From Paenibacillus luteus (GTDB lineage: Bacteria > Bacillota > Bacilli > Paenibacillales > Paenibacillaceae), in assembly GCF_006542765.1 (NCBI RefSeq), contig NZ_SKCD01000009.1:76911-140910 (forward strand): a stretch of 64,000 nucleotides of DNA, written 5' to 3'. Under the pieces are notes generated by a model, which was given only the letters and a program-made list of their open reading frames with translations, did not search any database and had not been told where the DNA came from. Position numbers and translations under genes: made by a program. Positions 8,816-18,655 of this stretch are shown piece after piece; position 1 is the first letter of the stretch; each line of letters begins with the position of its first letter.

Positions 8816-11746
8816 TTATAAAATTTTTTGAAGTCGTAATATAACAACTGCTGCTTCCGCTCTAGTTGTTATACCAGAAGGTTCAAACATATTATTTGCG
8901 CGGCCTGTTACGATGCCATGTTCAAGGGCAGATTGCGCATATCCTTTGGCCCATTCGGGAATGTCTGTATCATCCGAAAAAGCTGATACTTTAATATCAC
9001 CTTTTGTCCAGTTCATAACCCGTGCAATTATTGCCACCATTTCTGCTCGATTTATTGTATCCAATGGACGCAGCGTTCCATTATTATATCCTTCTATTAT
9101 TCCTTGCTTAAGTGCTGTGTACATAGCCGGGCGAGCCCATTCTGGAATACTATTTTGATCAAGGAAAGAAATAGGAGCTGACTCCTCAAGCTGCTCGACT
9201 TGCAGCATACGAAGTAACATGACGACAAATTCCGCACGAGTAACCGCATTATTTGCCCCAAAATGTTGAGCACTCGTTCCTTTTACAATTCCTAAGCTTG
9301 CTGCTTCACAAATGTCTGTCTTTGCCCAGTGATGTTCAATGTCTTTAAATAAGCATTTGTTATCCACTGCTATTTCTTCATTACGTACAATTGTCAGCGC
9401 ATAACGTTTAATGGTACCATTTTCTGCTTTTATAATGATTTCAATGACGTTAGAACCTACTATTAGCGGCAACTCACCACTCTCGCTACCATTCTTAGCA
9501 ACATAAGTAACACCATTCACTTGTAACTCTACCATTGCTTTATCATTCGCTAAAGTTGGGGTGATCCTTACTTGATGCACGCTATGATTTACATTTAGTG
9601 TATAGTTCAATTTATCTGGACTAAATTCGCCATCTAGCTGTACGCCTATATCTAAACTTATTTGCTTCATATTAGCATTGGAGCTAAGAGAAGGAGCTGC
9701 TACGTTTTGAGGATTTCCACGCGTTATAGTCACGGTATACGTTCTCGTTGTAGTTCCATCCGCCGCTGTCACTACCACATTAATTGTATTTACGCCCACA
9801 TTCAAGATAAGCTCAGCGCTTTCTTCACCACTTTGTACTATTTGTGCCGCTTTATCGTTAATCGCTACTCTTGCTATTGAAGCGGAAGAAACAAGGTCTG
9901 GCGTTACTTTAATACTACTAACAGAATTTTCTACATAAGCTGTGTAACTCGTTACATGTTCTGAAAAGGTTGGGCTTAAGCTTGCTCCTCGAGATAAACG
10001 CAACCCGCTGAGTTTCTCATTATTCTCTACCCAAATGGCATATAATAGGATGCTTGTATTGGATGAAATCGTCTCACCCTCATTGTATGAGATCCCACTA
10101 CCATCTCTTTCTGTATTCCAATGATTAAAAATAAAGCCTGGCATTTCCCAATTCTTATTATTTCCAATTACTACTACTGGGGAGTTCAAAATATAGGCAT
10201 TGCTACTCGTTACTTCACCTTCTAAATCTGAATCATTACTTACATAAGTAATAAAAGGTTGGTACGCTTTAAAATAAGGATAGCCATTATTATGAACATC
10301 TATCTGCCATACATTATCGAAATCCCAATCCACATAAGAGTCAATTATTTTCATTGCTTGTGTAGCTAATCCTTCACCCAGATTATCCGACTGTCCTGAG
10401 GTTTCGGTATTATAATAACTGCGTACAATACTGCCATCCATATTTGACCCGACTAATCCACCTTCATTATAATCACCGGTTACAAGTCCAATCGAATAGC
10501 TATATTTAACTGTTCCCTCTAGATTATCACCTACTAAACCACCTACAATATTTTCTCCAGTGATAGAGCCTGTTGCATAACTATTATTAACAATACCCTT
10601 ATAGTTGTAACCTACAACTCCGCCTATCTCACTAATTCCACTTACGCTCCCTTTCGCGTAGCTAAATTCAATTAACGAATCTGCTGTCGCAGGAGATTCA
10701 TTCTCACCTACTAAACCACCTACATATGCTTCTGCAATCACATCTCCTGTAGCATAGCTATTAGAGATAGTACCTCCCTCATTATCACCTACTAAGCCAC
10801 CTACATCATCGCCTCCTGTTACATGACCTGTAGCATACGAATATTCAATTGTTGTCTCTTCGCTGTACCCAACCAATCCCCCTAAATCATCTTCTCCCGT
10901 TACATCGCCAGTAGCATATGAATGTTCAATATGTGATTTCATACTGTTTCCAATTAATCCGCCCATATCATCATCCGTATTAGATACATCTGCATGAGAA
11001 TGGCTTTCACTAACTAATGATTGATTAAGAGCACCTACTAGCCCGCCTATATATTGATGGCCAAATACATTTCCCGTTGAACTACTATTACGAATAGTAC
11101 CGTCTATAACGCTACCGAATAGACCACCTACATATTCAAAGCCTTCTACATATACGTCAGCATTAACATTAGTAAGTTTCGTATTTTCACTATAACCGAT
11201 TACCCCACCTACATGGTCTTCCTCCCCATACACTGATCCCGTAACCGTAATATTTTCAAATGTTCCGTTACTAACATATCCTACTAAGGCACCTATTTCG
11301 TAGTCACCCTTTATATGCGCATTTTCAAGCACTACATTTGTTACACTTCCAGAACCTTGCATATAACCAAATAACCCTAAATACACGCTTGAAAAATCAG
11401 TGTTAACATACAAGTTTGAGATTGTATGATTATTACCATTTAAACTCCCTTCAAATGGAGTAGCAAAATTACCTATTGGCTCCCACGAATTACCAACGCC
11501 GTAGTTACTTAAATCAATATTATTAAGCAATTCAAAATAGCTATTCGGATAAAACCTAACTTCACTTAGCTGATCAGCTGTAGAGATGAGATAGGGATCC
11601 ATGACTGAGCCAGCTCCCCCAGCAAAGCCTCCTGCAGCTTGAACGTAAGAACTTTCTGGACTTATCCAACTTGGAATACTGCCAAAAAACGTTGCAAATA
11701 CAATGAAACATACCATTGCTTTTCTAGTCCAATATCGTGATTTCAT
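8816..11746 (-). CDS. Large SLH surface protein with GLUG, InlB-like and cadherin-like domains, 976 aa
   Basis: A signal peptide runs to about residue 38 (VQA-AGG). Residues about 100-455 are a solenoid of some 13 degenerate GLUG-type repeats of 27-33 residues, each with a GGLVG core followed by strands like YSYATGDVTG. Residues about 510-565 match an InlB/Listeria-Bacteroides repeat (FIFNHWNTERDGSG). Two cadherin-like beta-sandwich domains (LSGLRLSRGASLSPTFS and the following copy) span about 575-770. Three SLH motifs fill 785-976 (HWAKTDICEAASLGIVKGTS and others). This is a wall-anchored adhesin or S-layer-associated fibre. A GAGGAGG site precedes the ATG, and the promoter carries an 11-bp-spaced direct repeat shared with the tailoring operon. 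Confidence 0.88.
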   Translation of the reverse strand: MKSRYWTRKAMVCFIVFATFFGSIPSWISPESSYVQAAGGFAGGAGSVMDPYLISTADQLSEVRFYPNSYFELLNNIDLSNYGVGNSWEPIGNFATPFEGSLNGNNHTISNLYVNTDFSSVYLGLFGYMQGSGSVTNVVLENAHIKGDYEIGALVGYVSNGTFENITVTGSVYGEEDHVGGVIGYSENTKLTNVNADVYVEGFEYVGGLFGSVIDGTIRNSSSTGNVFGHQYIGGLVGALNQSLVSESHSHADVSNTDDDMGGLIGNSMKSHIEHSYATGDVTGEDDLGGLVGYSEETTIEYSYATGHVTGGDDVGGLVGDNEGGTISNSYATGDVIAEAYVGGLVGENESPATADSLIEFSYAKGSVSGISEIGGVVGYNYKGIVNNSYATGSITGENIVGGLVGDNLEGTVKYSYSIGLVTGDYNEGGLVGSNMDGSIVRSYYNTETSGQSDNLGEGLATQAMKIIDSYVDWDFDNVWQIDVHNNGYPYFKAYQPFITYVSNDSDLEGEVTSSNAYILNSPVVVIGNNKNWEMPGFIFNHWNTERDGSGISYNEGETISSNTSILLYAIWVENNEKLSGLRLSRGASLSPTFSEHVTSYTAYVENSVSSIKVTPDLVSSASIARVAINDKAAQIVQSGEESAELILNVGVNTINVVVTAADGTTTRTYTVTITRGNPQNVAAPSLSSNANMKQISLDIGVQLDGEFSPDKLNYTLNVNHSVHQVRITPTLANDKAMVELQVNGVTYVAKNGSESGELPLIVGSNVIEIIIKAENGTIKRYALTIVRNEEIAVDNKCLFKDIEHHWAKTDICEAASLGIVKGTSAQHFGANNAVTRAEFVVMLLRMLQVEQLEESAPISFLDQNSIPEWARPAMYTALKQGIIEGYNNGTLRPLDTINRAEMVAIIARVMNWTKGDIKVSAFSDDTDIPEWAKGYAQSALEHGIVTGRANNMFEPSGITTRAEAAVVILRLQKIL

Positions 11747-11794
11747 TACTGTTTTTCCTCCTCTGTTAATCTAAGACAAATTTATAACACGGTA

Positions 11795-11831
11795 AATATA
11801 ACATGCCACTATGAAAGAATAATGAAAGAAA
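11795..11831 (-). promoter_or_regulatory. Promoter with CTTTCAT direct-repeat operator (copy 1)
   Basis: On the minus strand CTTTCAT-TATT-CTTTCAT (repeat starts 11 bp apart) is followed after exactly 10 bases by a TATATT -10 box at 11795-11800. There is no -35 consensus; the repeats occupy its place. Direct repeats 11 bp apart and ending about 10 bp before the -10 are the classic layout of OmpR/PhoB-family activator sites, and CTTTCAT resembles the Pho-box half-site. The same 21 bases recur at 20982-21002. Confidence 0.65.
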
Positions 11832-12680
11832 CTCTCTGCTTGTGCAACAGGGACTCTAGGACACGCGAAATCTATTATTCGAACGTAGCAATATAGTCGA
11901 ATTTGGGATACTTTTATTCTCCTCCCGGAAGAAAAGACGAGCTCTCTCCTAAGAGAAAACTCGCCTGATTATAGTCATTTTGTTTTTTAATTTGATATCC
12001 GATCAGAGCCATAGGCTTCAGAGGTGTCCTCTTTCATTTTACCGTGCAGTTTTTGCAGATGACCGTTTTCTTTGTTTACCTAGAGACAACTAGCCTAATC
12101 GGACAAAGCACCTTCCAAAACAATAATTAAACATTATACTGTTCGTTGATTTCGATTTTGTTTCACAATGAAAGACTGGTGAGGAGGCCAACTTAACGGA
12201 GAAAATATGCGCAAAGACCTGCAGGTGTTCCAATAATTAAATTAGATTTATCTCACGACGATGACGTCCACTACAACAAAAACATTAATCATCTCGTCCT
12301 TATTAATCATTATTCCATTAATATAAATTAAAACCAAAAATTTAAATTACCCCCTCTTGTAAAAAAAAGAGTTATAACAACCGACATTAATTAAGGGGAT
12401 GTTTTCCACAATTTCCCTCACCTTGTCTAATGCCCCGGTTATAAGGCTTGTAAACAGCTGCCATACATGCGACAGCCAATTATTCTAAAATGGTTCAAGG
12501 AGGCTGTATTTTTAAAGAAAATAAACAAACTCGCGACTGGAGCCCCAGCATCCGAAATTGGCATGTTCGGTACATAATATACCCAAAAGTTTTATACGCC
12601 AAGATAAACAGAAATAATGTCCAATCATTATTAGTAATCGTTGCTTGGAAATTATAGTATTATTGATACTCAAAGGAGAT
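11832..12680. other. Long divergent intergenic region
   Basis: About 850 bases between two divergently transcribed SLH genes. It is AT-rich, with a weak hairpin near 11938-11970 (GAGCTC...GAG) and an ACAGCC / GGCTGT hairpin followed by T's at about 12472-12516. It must carry the promoter of the CAP-domain gene. I could not match it to any known riboswitch and no reading frame has coding character. Confidence 0.3.
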
Positions 12681-12689
12681 GCAAACTGA

Positions 12690-14777
12690 ATGAATTTAGA
12701 GAACACCATACCGCGATCATTATTCTGGCACCCACTTGGAAAACTTATTCTATGTGCAGGACTCCTTATTGCGGTTACTTTATATAATCCATCCAACCGA
12801 ATTGCAACGGATACTGCCTATGCGTCTGATGATACCTACAGCTATACGAACGACCAACTTGCCGCTCTTGCTTTTCTAAATGAGGCCCGTGTCCGAATAG
12901 GTGCAAAACCATTAAAACTGAATACAGCCATTACAAAAGCAGCTGTGGCACATGCCGCGTATTTCAATGCAAATCATACGGGAAAGGTTACGTTAAGTGC
13001 ACATGATGAAACAGCAGGGAAGCCTGGATTCACCGGCGTTTCGGCCTTTGACCGGATGAAAGCAGCCGGATGGAATACCGGAACCAGAGGTTATAGCTAT
13101 GGTGAAGTGATGCATTTTAATCAGAAAAGTAGCACTCAAGCAACGCAAGGGTGGCTGGATACAGCCTATCACCGGGCTATTCTACTCAACCCGGCTTATG
13201 ACGAGGTTGGGATTGGGCTGGTCAATGGAACTGCGGTCATGGACTTCGGTAATAGCAGCCCGTCAACTGCCGATGGCATTGATAACATCTACGTATATCC
13301 TTATAATAAGCAAACGAATGTCAGCGTTGGCTTCTATGGGAATGAAATTCCGAACCCGCTTCAACAATTCGACGCTAAATATTCCGGCTATATTATTTCC
13401 GCAAGCGTAGGAGGAAAATTAACTGCTCATAACGCCGTCATTACAGACGAGAGCGGTGCAACAGTGCCCTTCTATGAAGAGGAATATCTTAGCAATACCC
13501 TGTTTCTTTTTCCAAAATCCGTTTTAAAGGGGAGTCATACATACAGCGTCAGCCTGGATTATGAAGTGGAAGGGGGTTCAGGCAAGTTAAATAAATCATG
13601 GTCGTTTAAAACAGGTGAAGGCCATAAGTTGTCTGCCCTGTCCCCGAAGAAATCCCAAATTGTTATCAGTGAAGGTGAAGTACTACAACTAGAGATTGAA
13701 GGCTTATTCAATGATGGCGTTACCGAGTCACTCGTTGATGGGATTACTTACACGAGCAGCAACAACACAGGCCTTAGTATATCGCTTGCTGGAGAGATTA
13801 AAGGACTCAAAGCCGGTAACAACTACAGCGTTACGGCCAAATTAGGGGGAGTATCCACGAAAGTTGGTGTCAACGTTTTACCAAAGCTCAAGATAAAGCA
13901 ATACCAAGGATCGAACCCAGCCAAGTTGAGCGATATTAATGGGCATGCTGCGGCTTCATCCATCAACTGGGCCATGACAAACGGCATAATTACTGGTTAT
14001 GACAATGGTACCTTCCTCCCAAATGCTTATGTAAGTGAAGCAGAGTTTTGGACAATGATGCTGAAGACGTACAAGGTGGATATCAATGCTTATGGAGCAA
14101 AAGTAACGAAGCATTGGGCAGATGCTGCCTATAAAATCGCTGCCGACCGTGACTTTTCACTGGATGGAATTCATAACATTGCAAACCGGTCGAAACCGAT
14201 CACAAGACTGAAGGTTTCCGAGTTGTTCTCATCAGCAGACGGCGTGAGGTTCAACGGTTATGAAAATGTGCAGTATGTGCTCAGTATGGGTTATATGGAA
14301 GGAAAAAAGGACAATACGTTGTCCGGCTTTGGCGGTTCCGATTTCATTACTCGTGGGGAGGCCGCCCAACTGCTCAATAATGTACATCTTAAACTTGAGA
14401 GCCTGCGTGGTCGTTCTAAAGTCAACACCCCTTTATCAGAACTTCCACCAATGCCCGAGCTAGAAGTATACAAAAAACCAGCTGTACTGTCAGATAAAAT
14501 GATTGTTGCCGAGTTTCGTGTTGACCATACATTGACTGTAGAAGGAAAATTCAAATTTCAAGCCGGGAAGCCGTTAATTTTGAGTGTTCAGACTCGCGGA
14601 AAAAAAACACAACGCATCGAGGATGTTAACGTCTCACTGGACTCAGAAGGCAACTTTACGACTACAATTGGTCCGTATGAGCAAGAGTCATTAAACATAT
14701 ATTTATATACCGATGAGATAATCTATTGGATTGCAGTTCAATATGATACTATGAATGTCAGTCAATATACCCAATAA
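12690..14777 (+). CDS. Exported CAP-domain protein with SLH motifs, 695 aa
   Basis: A good AAAGGAG site precedes the ATG. A signal helix lies at about residues 19-47. Residues about 52-185 form a CAP/SCP domain: LAFLNEARVRIGAKPLKLN, then the His-containing AVAHAAYF and GYSYGEVM segments and YHRAILLNP, with conserved His and Glu that shape the CAP cavity. Residues about 310-400 resemble a bacterial Ig-like (Big) domain. Three SLH-like repeats (INWAMTNGIITGYDNGTFLP is the clearest) lie in 410-565. The last 110 residues are unrecognised. The protein is probably tethered to the secondary wall polymer; the role of bacterial CAP domains is mostly unknown. It converges with the exporter gene of the tailoring operon. 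Confidence 0.85.
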   Translation: MNLENTIPRSLFWHPLGKLILCAGLLIAVTLYNPSNRIATDTAYASDDTYSYTNDQLAALAFLNEARVRIGAKPLKLNTAITKAAVAHAAYFNANHTGKVTLSAHDETAGKPGFTGVSAFDRMKAAGWNTGTRGYSYGEVMHFNQKSSTQATQGWLDTAYHRAILLNPAYDEVGIGLVNGTAVMDFGNSSPSTADGIDNIYVYPYNKQTNVSVGFYGNEIPNPLQQFDAKYSGYIISASVGGKLTAHNAVITDESGATVPFYEEEYLSNTLFLFPKSVLKGSHTYSVSLDYEVEGGSGKLNKSWSFKTGEGHKLSALSPKKSQIVISEGEVLQLEIEGLFNDGVTESLVDGITYTSSNNTGLSISLAGEIKGLKAGNNYSVTAKLGGVSTKVGVNVLPKLKIKQYQGSNPAKLSDINGHAAASSINWAMTNGIITGYDNGTFLPNAYVSEAEFWTMMLKTYKVDINAYGAKVTKHWADAAYKIAADRDFSLDGIHNIANRSKPITRLKVSELFSSADGVRFNGYENVQYVLSMGYMEGKKDNTLSGFGGSDFITRGEAAQLLNNVHLKLESLRGRSKVNTPLSELPPMPELEVYKKPAVLSDKMIVAEFRVDHTLTVEGKFKFQAGKPLILSVQTRGKKTQRIEDVNVSLDSEGNFTTTIGPYEQESLNIYLYTDEIIYWIAVQYDTMNVSQYTQ

Positions 14778-14819
14778 CAGAAACTTTTCAGAAATGGACG
14801 AATACAGAACTCCATCTGT

Positions 14820-14859
14820 GCCATTAAAGTGATAAGATGAACCTTATCACTTTAATGGC
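14820..14859. terminator. Long perfect hairpin between convergent genes
   Basis: A 17-bp perfect stem (GCCATTAAAGTGATAAG and its complement) with a six-base loop separates the convergent CAP-domain and exporter genes. No clear T run follows on either strand, so it may act as an RNA-end stabiliser or a weak bidirectional terminator. Confidence 0.55.
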
Positions 14860-14959
14860 GAATTAAAAAGGTACCCAAAAGAGTAGCTATTTTAGATTGT
14901 TTTAAATGATATTGGTAAATAATTACCAATTAAAGCTGCTCGTTATCTACTGTATTAAA

Positions 14960-16657
14960 TCACTTCAATTCATAAACGAAATCACAATACTTTAGAGTTG
15001 ATTCTCGATGGGATGCAATGATAACAGTCTGATTACTTAATCTAGACACTGCTCTCATCACTTCCTCTTCAAGGCATTCGTCTAATGCAGATGTTCCCTC
15101 GTCCAACACCAAGATATCCGGAGAATCGTACACCGCCCTCGCTAGGCCCACGCGTTGGCATTGTCCCCCGGAAAGAAAGATTCCGTTTTCACCTAGATTG
15201 GTGTTTTCGCCATGACTTAACCCTGCAATCATATCAGCTATTTGAGCTACCGATATAGCATGCTTCATTTTTTCTTTATCATAGTCCCGATAGAAAACAA
15301 TATTTTCCTTTAGGGTTGCATTCAACAAAAATACTTTTTGCGGAAGATATCCGAAACGAAGCTTTGCCTCGCTAAGTTGCTCCGTCGTTCCATCTCCATG
15401 CGCCACTTCGAGTCTTCCATTGTTCGGCACAAGAAGACCCGTCAACAGATTTAACAATGTACTTTTGCCTATTCCAGAGGGGCCCCTTAAACCGACGATA
15501 GCACCACAAGGAATCTCAACGCTTATATTCTTCAAAACTTCTTTTCCATTCTCATAGGAAAAAGATAGATTACTGCATACAATTTTACTGCCCTGATTAA
15601 ACCTGCCTGTAGCACGTGTATCTTTGTCTTGATCATTTGCTGCATGCGGTTTGCTTGGTTTGTCCTCCTTTAGTATCCCTTGAATCTTCTCGTAGAAACC
15701 TCCGTCCATCCGATCCAATACCGAGGAGTTGGCATACAAAGAAGATAAATAACCATTTATTCGGGTCACTCCTGGCATAACTCTAATTAAAATTAAGGCT
15801 AGAATGGCCATTTTCGACATGACGTCCTCGGATGAGCCATTCGTTGCATAAACAGCAAGAAACGCCATCAACATACAAGCTACCGTAATCAATTCAATGA
15901 GATGTCTAGGCAATGTGGAATAGACAGTCTGCTTTACTTCTAAGGTTACATTCTCCTTGATATACCCTTCATAGAGATGCTCCACAGCGTCTTTTGCGTT
16001 ATACAATTTTACTTCCTTGATACCATTTATGGCCTCTCTTGTAACTGCACTCATTCGGTCAAAGCTGTGATTGGAACGTTTTCCGGTATCTCGCACTTTA
16101 GTATAAATAAACCGATGAAACAAGATCATGATAAGAACATACACCAGAATCAAAGCCGCCGAAATATTTACATTTAGGACGCACATGTAAGCCAAAAGCA
16201 TGAGAATGACTACAGCTTCTGCAATAAATTCCAGCATACTCTGTATACTCAGGAAGATGGAACCCGTATATTTGTTAATATTATTAATAAGAGCTGACGA
16301 ATCTTCATCAGTGAAAGATTGATAATCTTGATCCAGGTACATGCGCAACAATGACTTGCTTGTATCCTTATAATTGTTAACGATATATTTGCGCTTTATA
16401 ATTCCTAATCCATATACAAACATGTTTTTGACTAGAAAACATATAAAAACAATTACCGCAAAAAAAGCAACTTTGCTTAAACTCTCATGATCCCCCTCTA
16501 GAATTGCAGAAACAAAGGGAAAAATAAGTGAAATGCTTGCGGTCTCTAACACTGCACCTATTACATAGAAAAAGACAAGCACGCAAAATTGAATCTGGCG
16601 CTTCCGACCAAACAAGTTCCATAATGAAAGTAAATTCACTCCGAGTGATTTATTCAA
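14960..16657 (-). CDS. ABC exporter, fused membrane and ATPase domains, 565 aa
   Basis: Residues about 20-310 carry six membrane helices of the type I exporter fold and 355-565 the nucleotide-binding domain. Walker A is GPSGIGKSTLL, the Q-loop YLPQKVFLLN, signature LSGGQ, Walker B ILVLDEGTSALD and the switch His is in IIASHR. There is no N-terminal C39 peptidase, so leader removal would need another enzyme. It is last in the six-gene operon, 59 bp after the second glycosyltransferase. The start used is a TTG with a weak ribosome site, overlapped by a nine-codon frame MKKAATCLE that could couple translation. By context it exports the product of this cluster; the same exporter type (PadD) ends lasso-peptide operons. 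Confidence 0.85.
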   Translation of the reverse strand: MNKSLGVNLLSLWNLFGRKRQIQFCVLVFFYVIGAVLETASISLIFPFVSAILEGDHESLSKVAFFAVIVFICFLVKNMFVYGLGIIKRKYIVNNYKDTSKSLLRMYLDQDYQSFTDEDSSALINNINKYTGSIFLSIQSMLEFIAEAVVILMLLAYMCVLNVNISAALILVYVLIMILFHRFIYTKVRDTGKRSNHSFDRMSAVTREAINGIKEVKLYNAKDAVEHLYEGYIKENVTLEVKQTVYSTLPRHLIELITVACMLMAFLAVYATNGSSEDVMSKMAILALILIRVMPGVTRINGYLSSLYANSSVLDRMDGGFYEKIQGILKEDKPSKPHAANDQDKDTRATGRFNQGSKIVCSNLSFSYENGKEVLKNISVEIPCGAIVGLRGPSGIGKSTLLNLLTGLLVPNNGRLEVAHGDGTTEQLSEAKLRFGYLPQKVFLLNATLKENIVFYRDYDKEKMKHAISVAQIADMIAGLSHGENTNLGENGIFLSGGQCQRVGLARAVYDSPDILVLDEGTSALDECLEEEVMRAVSRLSNQTVIIASHRESTLKYCDFVYELK

Positions 16658-16716
16658 GGCAAGTCGCCGCTTTCTTCATATAGTCCATTTAAACTACTTT
16701 ACGCTAATTTCAGTCT

Positions 16717-17568
16717 TCACTCTTTGCTCGTTCTCTTTCTTGCCATCATAGCCGTAGTTTGCATTAAGGTCTTCTTAAATGCAGCAGTCATATGATCCAC
16801 TTCTTTGCGATAATACTCTTGATCACATTCACAATAGGGCAAAATACTTAAATAAAGTTGCTTGATATCTTCTATCCGTTTCATAGTCTCCGTGAAACTA
16901 CGCTTCGTACTAGAATGGCCGCTACTTCTCCTGGAATAAACATGAAGCTCCTCATTTAGATAAGCACACTTGCTTCTGCTTGCGATTGGAAGTAGCAACT
17001 GCGGATTCTGATCCACAGTGGATGCCGGAATCTGACGATTCGGATAACAAGCAAACAAGGCTTCCGTTCGAACCATAAATCGGCCCGCCAGTTCCAAGAT
17101 ACGCTCATGGAACAAATCATCAAATATATCGGACAAAAACGGCTGATTTTCTTTTTCTCTATACATAATCGGATTCTCTGTCTCATCTTTGATCAATCCA
17201 TTGCTTCGCACCATATTAATATTAAGATGAGTGAGAAGACACTCCACCTTCTTTTCAATACTATCCCCCGTCCAATAGTCATCCGCATCGCACCAGGTTA
17301 ATAGTTCGCCGTGGACATTCGGAAGTGCCAGGTTTACAGCAGCCACCTGTCCTGCATGGTTCTGGGATAGAACTAGCACCGATATACCTTTTGCTTCCAT
17401 TATAACTGCTCGCTCTGTAAGGACCGAGAGTGAATCATCGGTAGACCCGTCATCTACCAATATAAGTTCTAACGGCGCATAGGTCTGGTTTTCTACAGAA
17501 TCTAAGTAGGTGTTCAGATAAGGCATGGCATTATAGATTGGCGTTATTATGGATACTAACGGTTTCAT
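16717..17568 (-). CDS. Family 2 glycosyltransferase, 283 aa
   Basis: A GT-A fold transferase with N-terminal VSIITPIYNAMPYL, nucleotide-binding DDGSTDDS near residue 40 and the metal-binding DADDYW near residue 98. It lacks membrane helices and would transfer a sugar from a nucleotide donor to a soluble or membrane-adjacent acceptor. Its ATG overlaps the stop of the preceding glycosyltransferase by four bases (ATGA), so the two are translationally coupled. Donor and acceptor are unknown; in this operon the acceptor may be the peptide or polymer handled by the kinase and PqqD-like protein. Confidence 0.85.
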   Translation of the reverse strand: MKPLVSIITPIYNAMPYLNTYLDSVENQTYAPLELILVDDGSTDDSLSVLTERAVIMEAKGISVLVLSQNHAGQVAAVNLALPNVHGELLTWCDADDYWTGDSIEKKVECLLTHLNINMVRSNGLIKDETENPIMYREKENQPFLSDIFDDLFHERILELAGRFMVRTEALFACYPNRQIPASTVDQNPQLLLPIASRSKCAYLNEELHVYSRRSSGHSSTKRSFTETMKRIEDIKQLYLSILPYCECDQEYYRKEVDHMTAAFKKTLMQTTAMMARKRTSKE

Positions 17569-18230
17569 TTCTTTGACATCCTTTTTCTTAAAATGGCTGC
17601 ATAATTTTTCATTTCTTCTTCACGTTTTAAACGTCCTGTATTGGTCATATGCAGGCGCCGTCTTAACGTTACTTGATTGATTTCCCGAACCACGGCTCCT
17701 GCTTCCTTCAAATTCATCATCCAATCTACCGTTTCTCCACTTGAAAGATTTTCATCGAAGTATCCGTTCCGATCAAAGACCGATTTTTTGATTAGCGCAC
17801 AGCCCGGCAATACACCGCCATAACCGTTTTCTCTTGCCTTCAGTTTCATCCTTTGTTTACTCGATAACTCCGGCGATACAAAATCTTTTGCCTTTCCATA
17901 TACAACATCACAGTTCGGATCATCTTCCATGGCAGTAAAAAGATTATCCAATGCATCCGGCAACAAAACATCATCTGCATCCAGAAACAATACATAATCC
18001 CCGCAAGCCATCTTGAGCCCGACATTCCTTGCCTTTGCTGCACCACCATGTTCCACCGAGACCACACGATCACCCAATCTTTGGGCTTTGGTAAAGGAAT
18101 GATCTTCTGAATGATCATCCACAATAATAATTTCCTTCTCGCCATTCCAGGTCTGGTTCGATATCGATTCCACTGCTTCATCCAAATAATATTCCGCATT
18201 GTATACAGGCATAATAATGGATAGCCTCAT
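17565..18230 (-). CDS. Family 2 glycosyltransferase, 221 aa
   Basis: A short GT-A glycosyltransferase. N-terminus RLSIIMPVYNAEYYLDEAV, DDHSEDHS as the nucleotide-binding turn, GNVGLKMACGDY-like segment and DADDVLLPDAL as the metal site at about residue 87. At 221 residues it is near the minimum for the family; the C-terminal helix with GETVDWMMNLKEAG is present, so it looks complete. It starts four bases after the PqqD-like gene and overlaps the next glycosyltransferase. Two different GT2 enzymes suggest two successive sugar additions. Confidence 0.85.
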   Translation of the reverse strand: MRLSIIMPVYNAEYYLDEAVESISNQTWNGEKEIIIVDDHSEDHSFTKAQRLGDRVVSVEHGGAAKARNVGLKMACGDYVLFLDADDVLLPDALDNLFTAMEDDPNCDVVYGKAKDFVSPELSSKQRMKLKARENGYGGVLPGCALIKKSVFDRNGYFDENLSSGETVDWMMNLKEAGAVVREINQVTLRRRLHMTNTGRLKREEEMKNYAAILRKRMSKK

Positions 18231-18234
18231 TGTA

Positions 18235-18654
18235 TTAATCCTCTTCTTTTAGCTTAGGCCAGCCCATATCTGCTTCCACATCATGTACGGGGTCTGCCAA
18301 CAGAAGATCTTGAACCTCCGCGAATTCATTTAATTCAAGGCTGTAATCTCTATCAACTATGACAAAATCGCCCAATGATTCCTGGCTGTAAGGTTGATGA
18401 TCTGATATAAAAATTTCCTTTTCCGTAAGCGCAGCAATAAACCGCTCTACACGCTGATCAATATCCACAACACAGCCTTCATTGTTTTTGATTTTATCGA
18501 CAATCTGCTTCGGGTCCTTGCCTTGCATCAACGCATCTAAAACCATCGATCCAAGAGCACTTGCTCCATAATACATTCCAGTAACAAAATTGATTATAAT
18601 GGCCTGTCCGTCAGCAATATCATAAAACATCTTCTCATCGTTTAATTTATACAT
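18235..18654 (-). CDS. PqqD-like protein with C-terminal extension, 139 aa
   Basis: Residues 1-90 follow the PqqD/RRE winged-helix pattern: a short strand pair with YDIADGQAIIINFVTGMYYG, then SALGSMVLDALMQGKDPKQI and an amphipathic helix to the WH wing. Such domains bind leader peptides and present them to modifying enzymes. About 45 further residues are acidic and end ELNEFAEVQDLLLADP then VHDVEADMGWPKLKEED, unlike minimal B1 proteins of lasso clusters (about 85-95 aa). The start has a GGAGGG site inside the end of the kinase-like gene, one base away. Together with the kinase and nucleotidyltransferase this points to ribosomal-peptide or related chemistry, but no leader peptide gene is visible. 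Confidence 0.75.
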   Translation of the reverse strand: MYKLNDEKMFYDIADGQAIIINFVTGMYYGASALGSMVLDALMQGKDPKQIVDKIKNNEGCVVDIDQRVERFIAALTEKEIFISDHQPYSQESLGDFVIVDRDYSLELNEFAEVQDLLLADPVHDVEADMGWPKLKEED

Positions 18655-18655
18655 G

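Noticed and set aside
12180..12680. A riboswitch upstream of the CAP-domain gene.
   Set aside because: The region has hairpins, but I could not match any conserved core (c-di-GMP, c-di-AMP, cobalamin, SAM).
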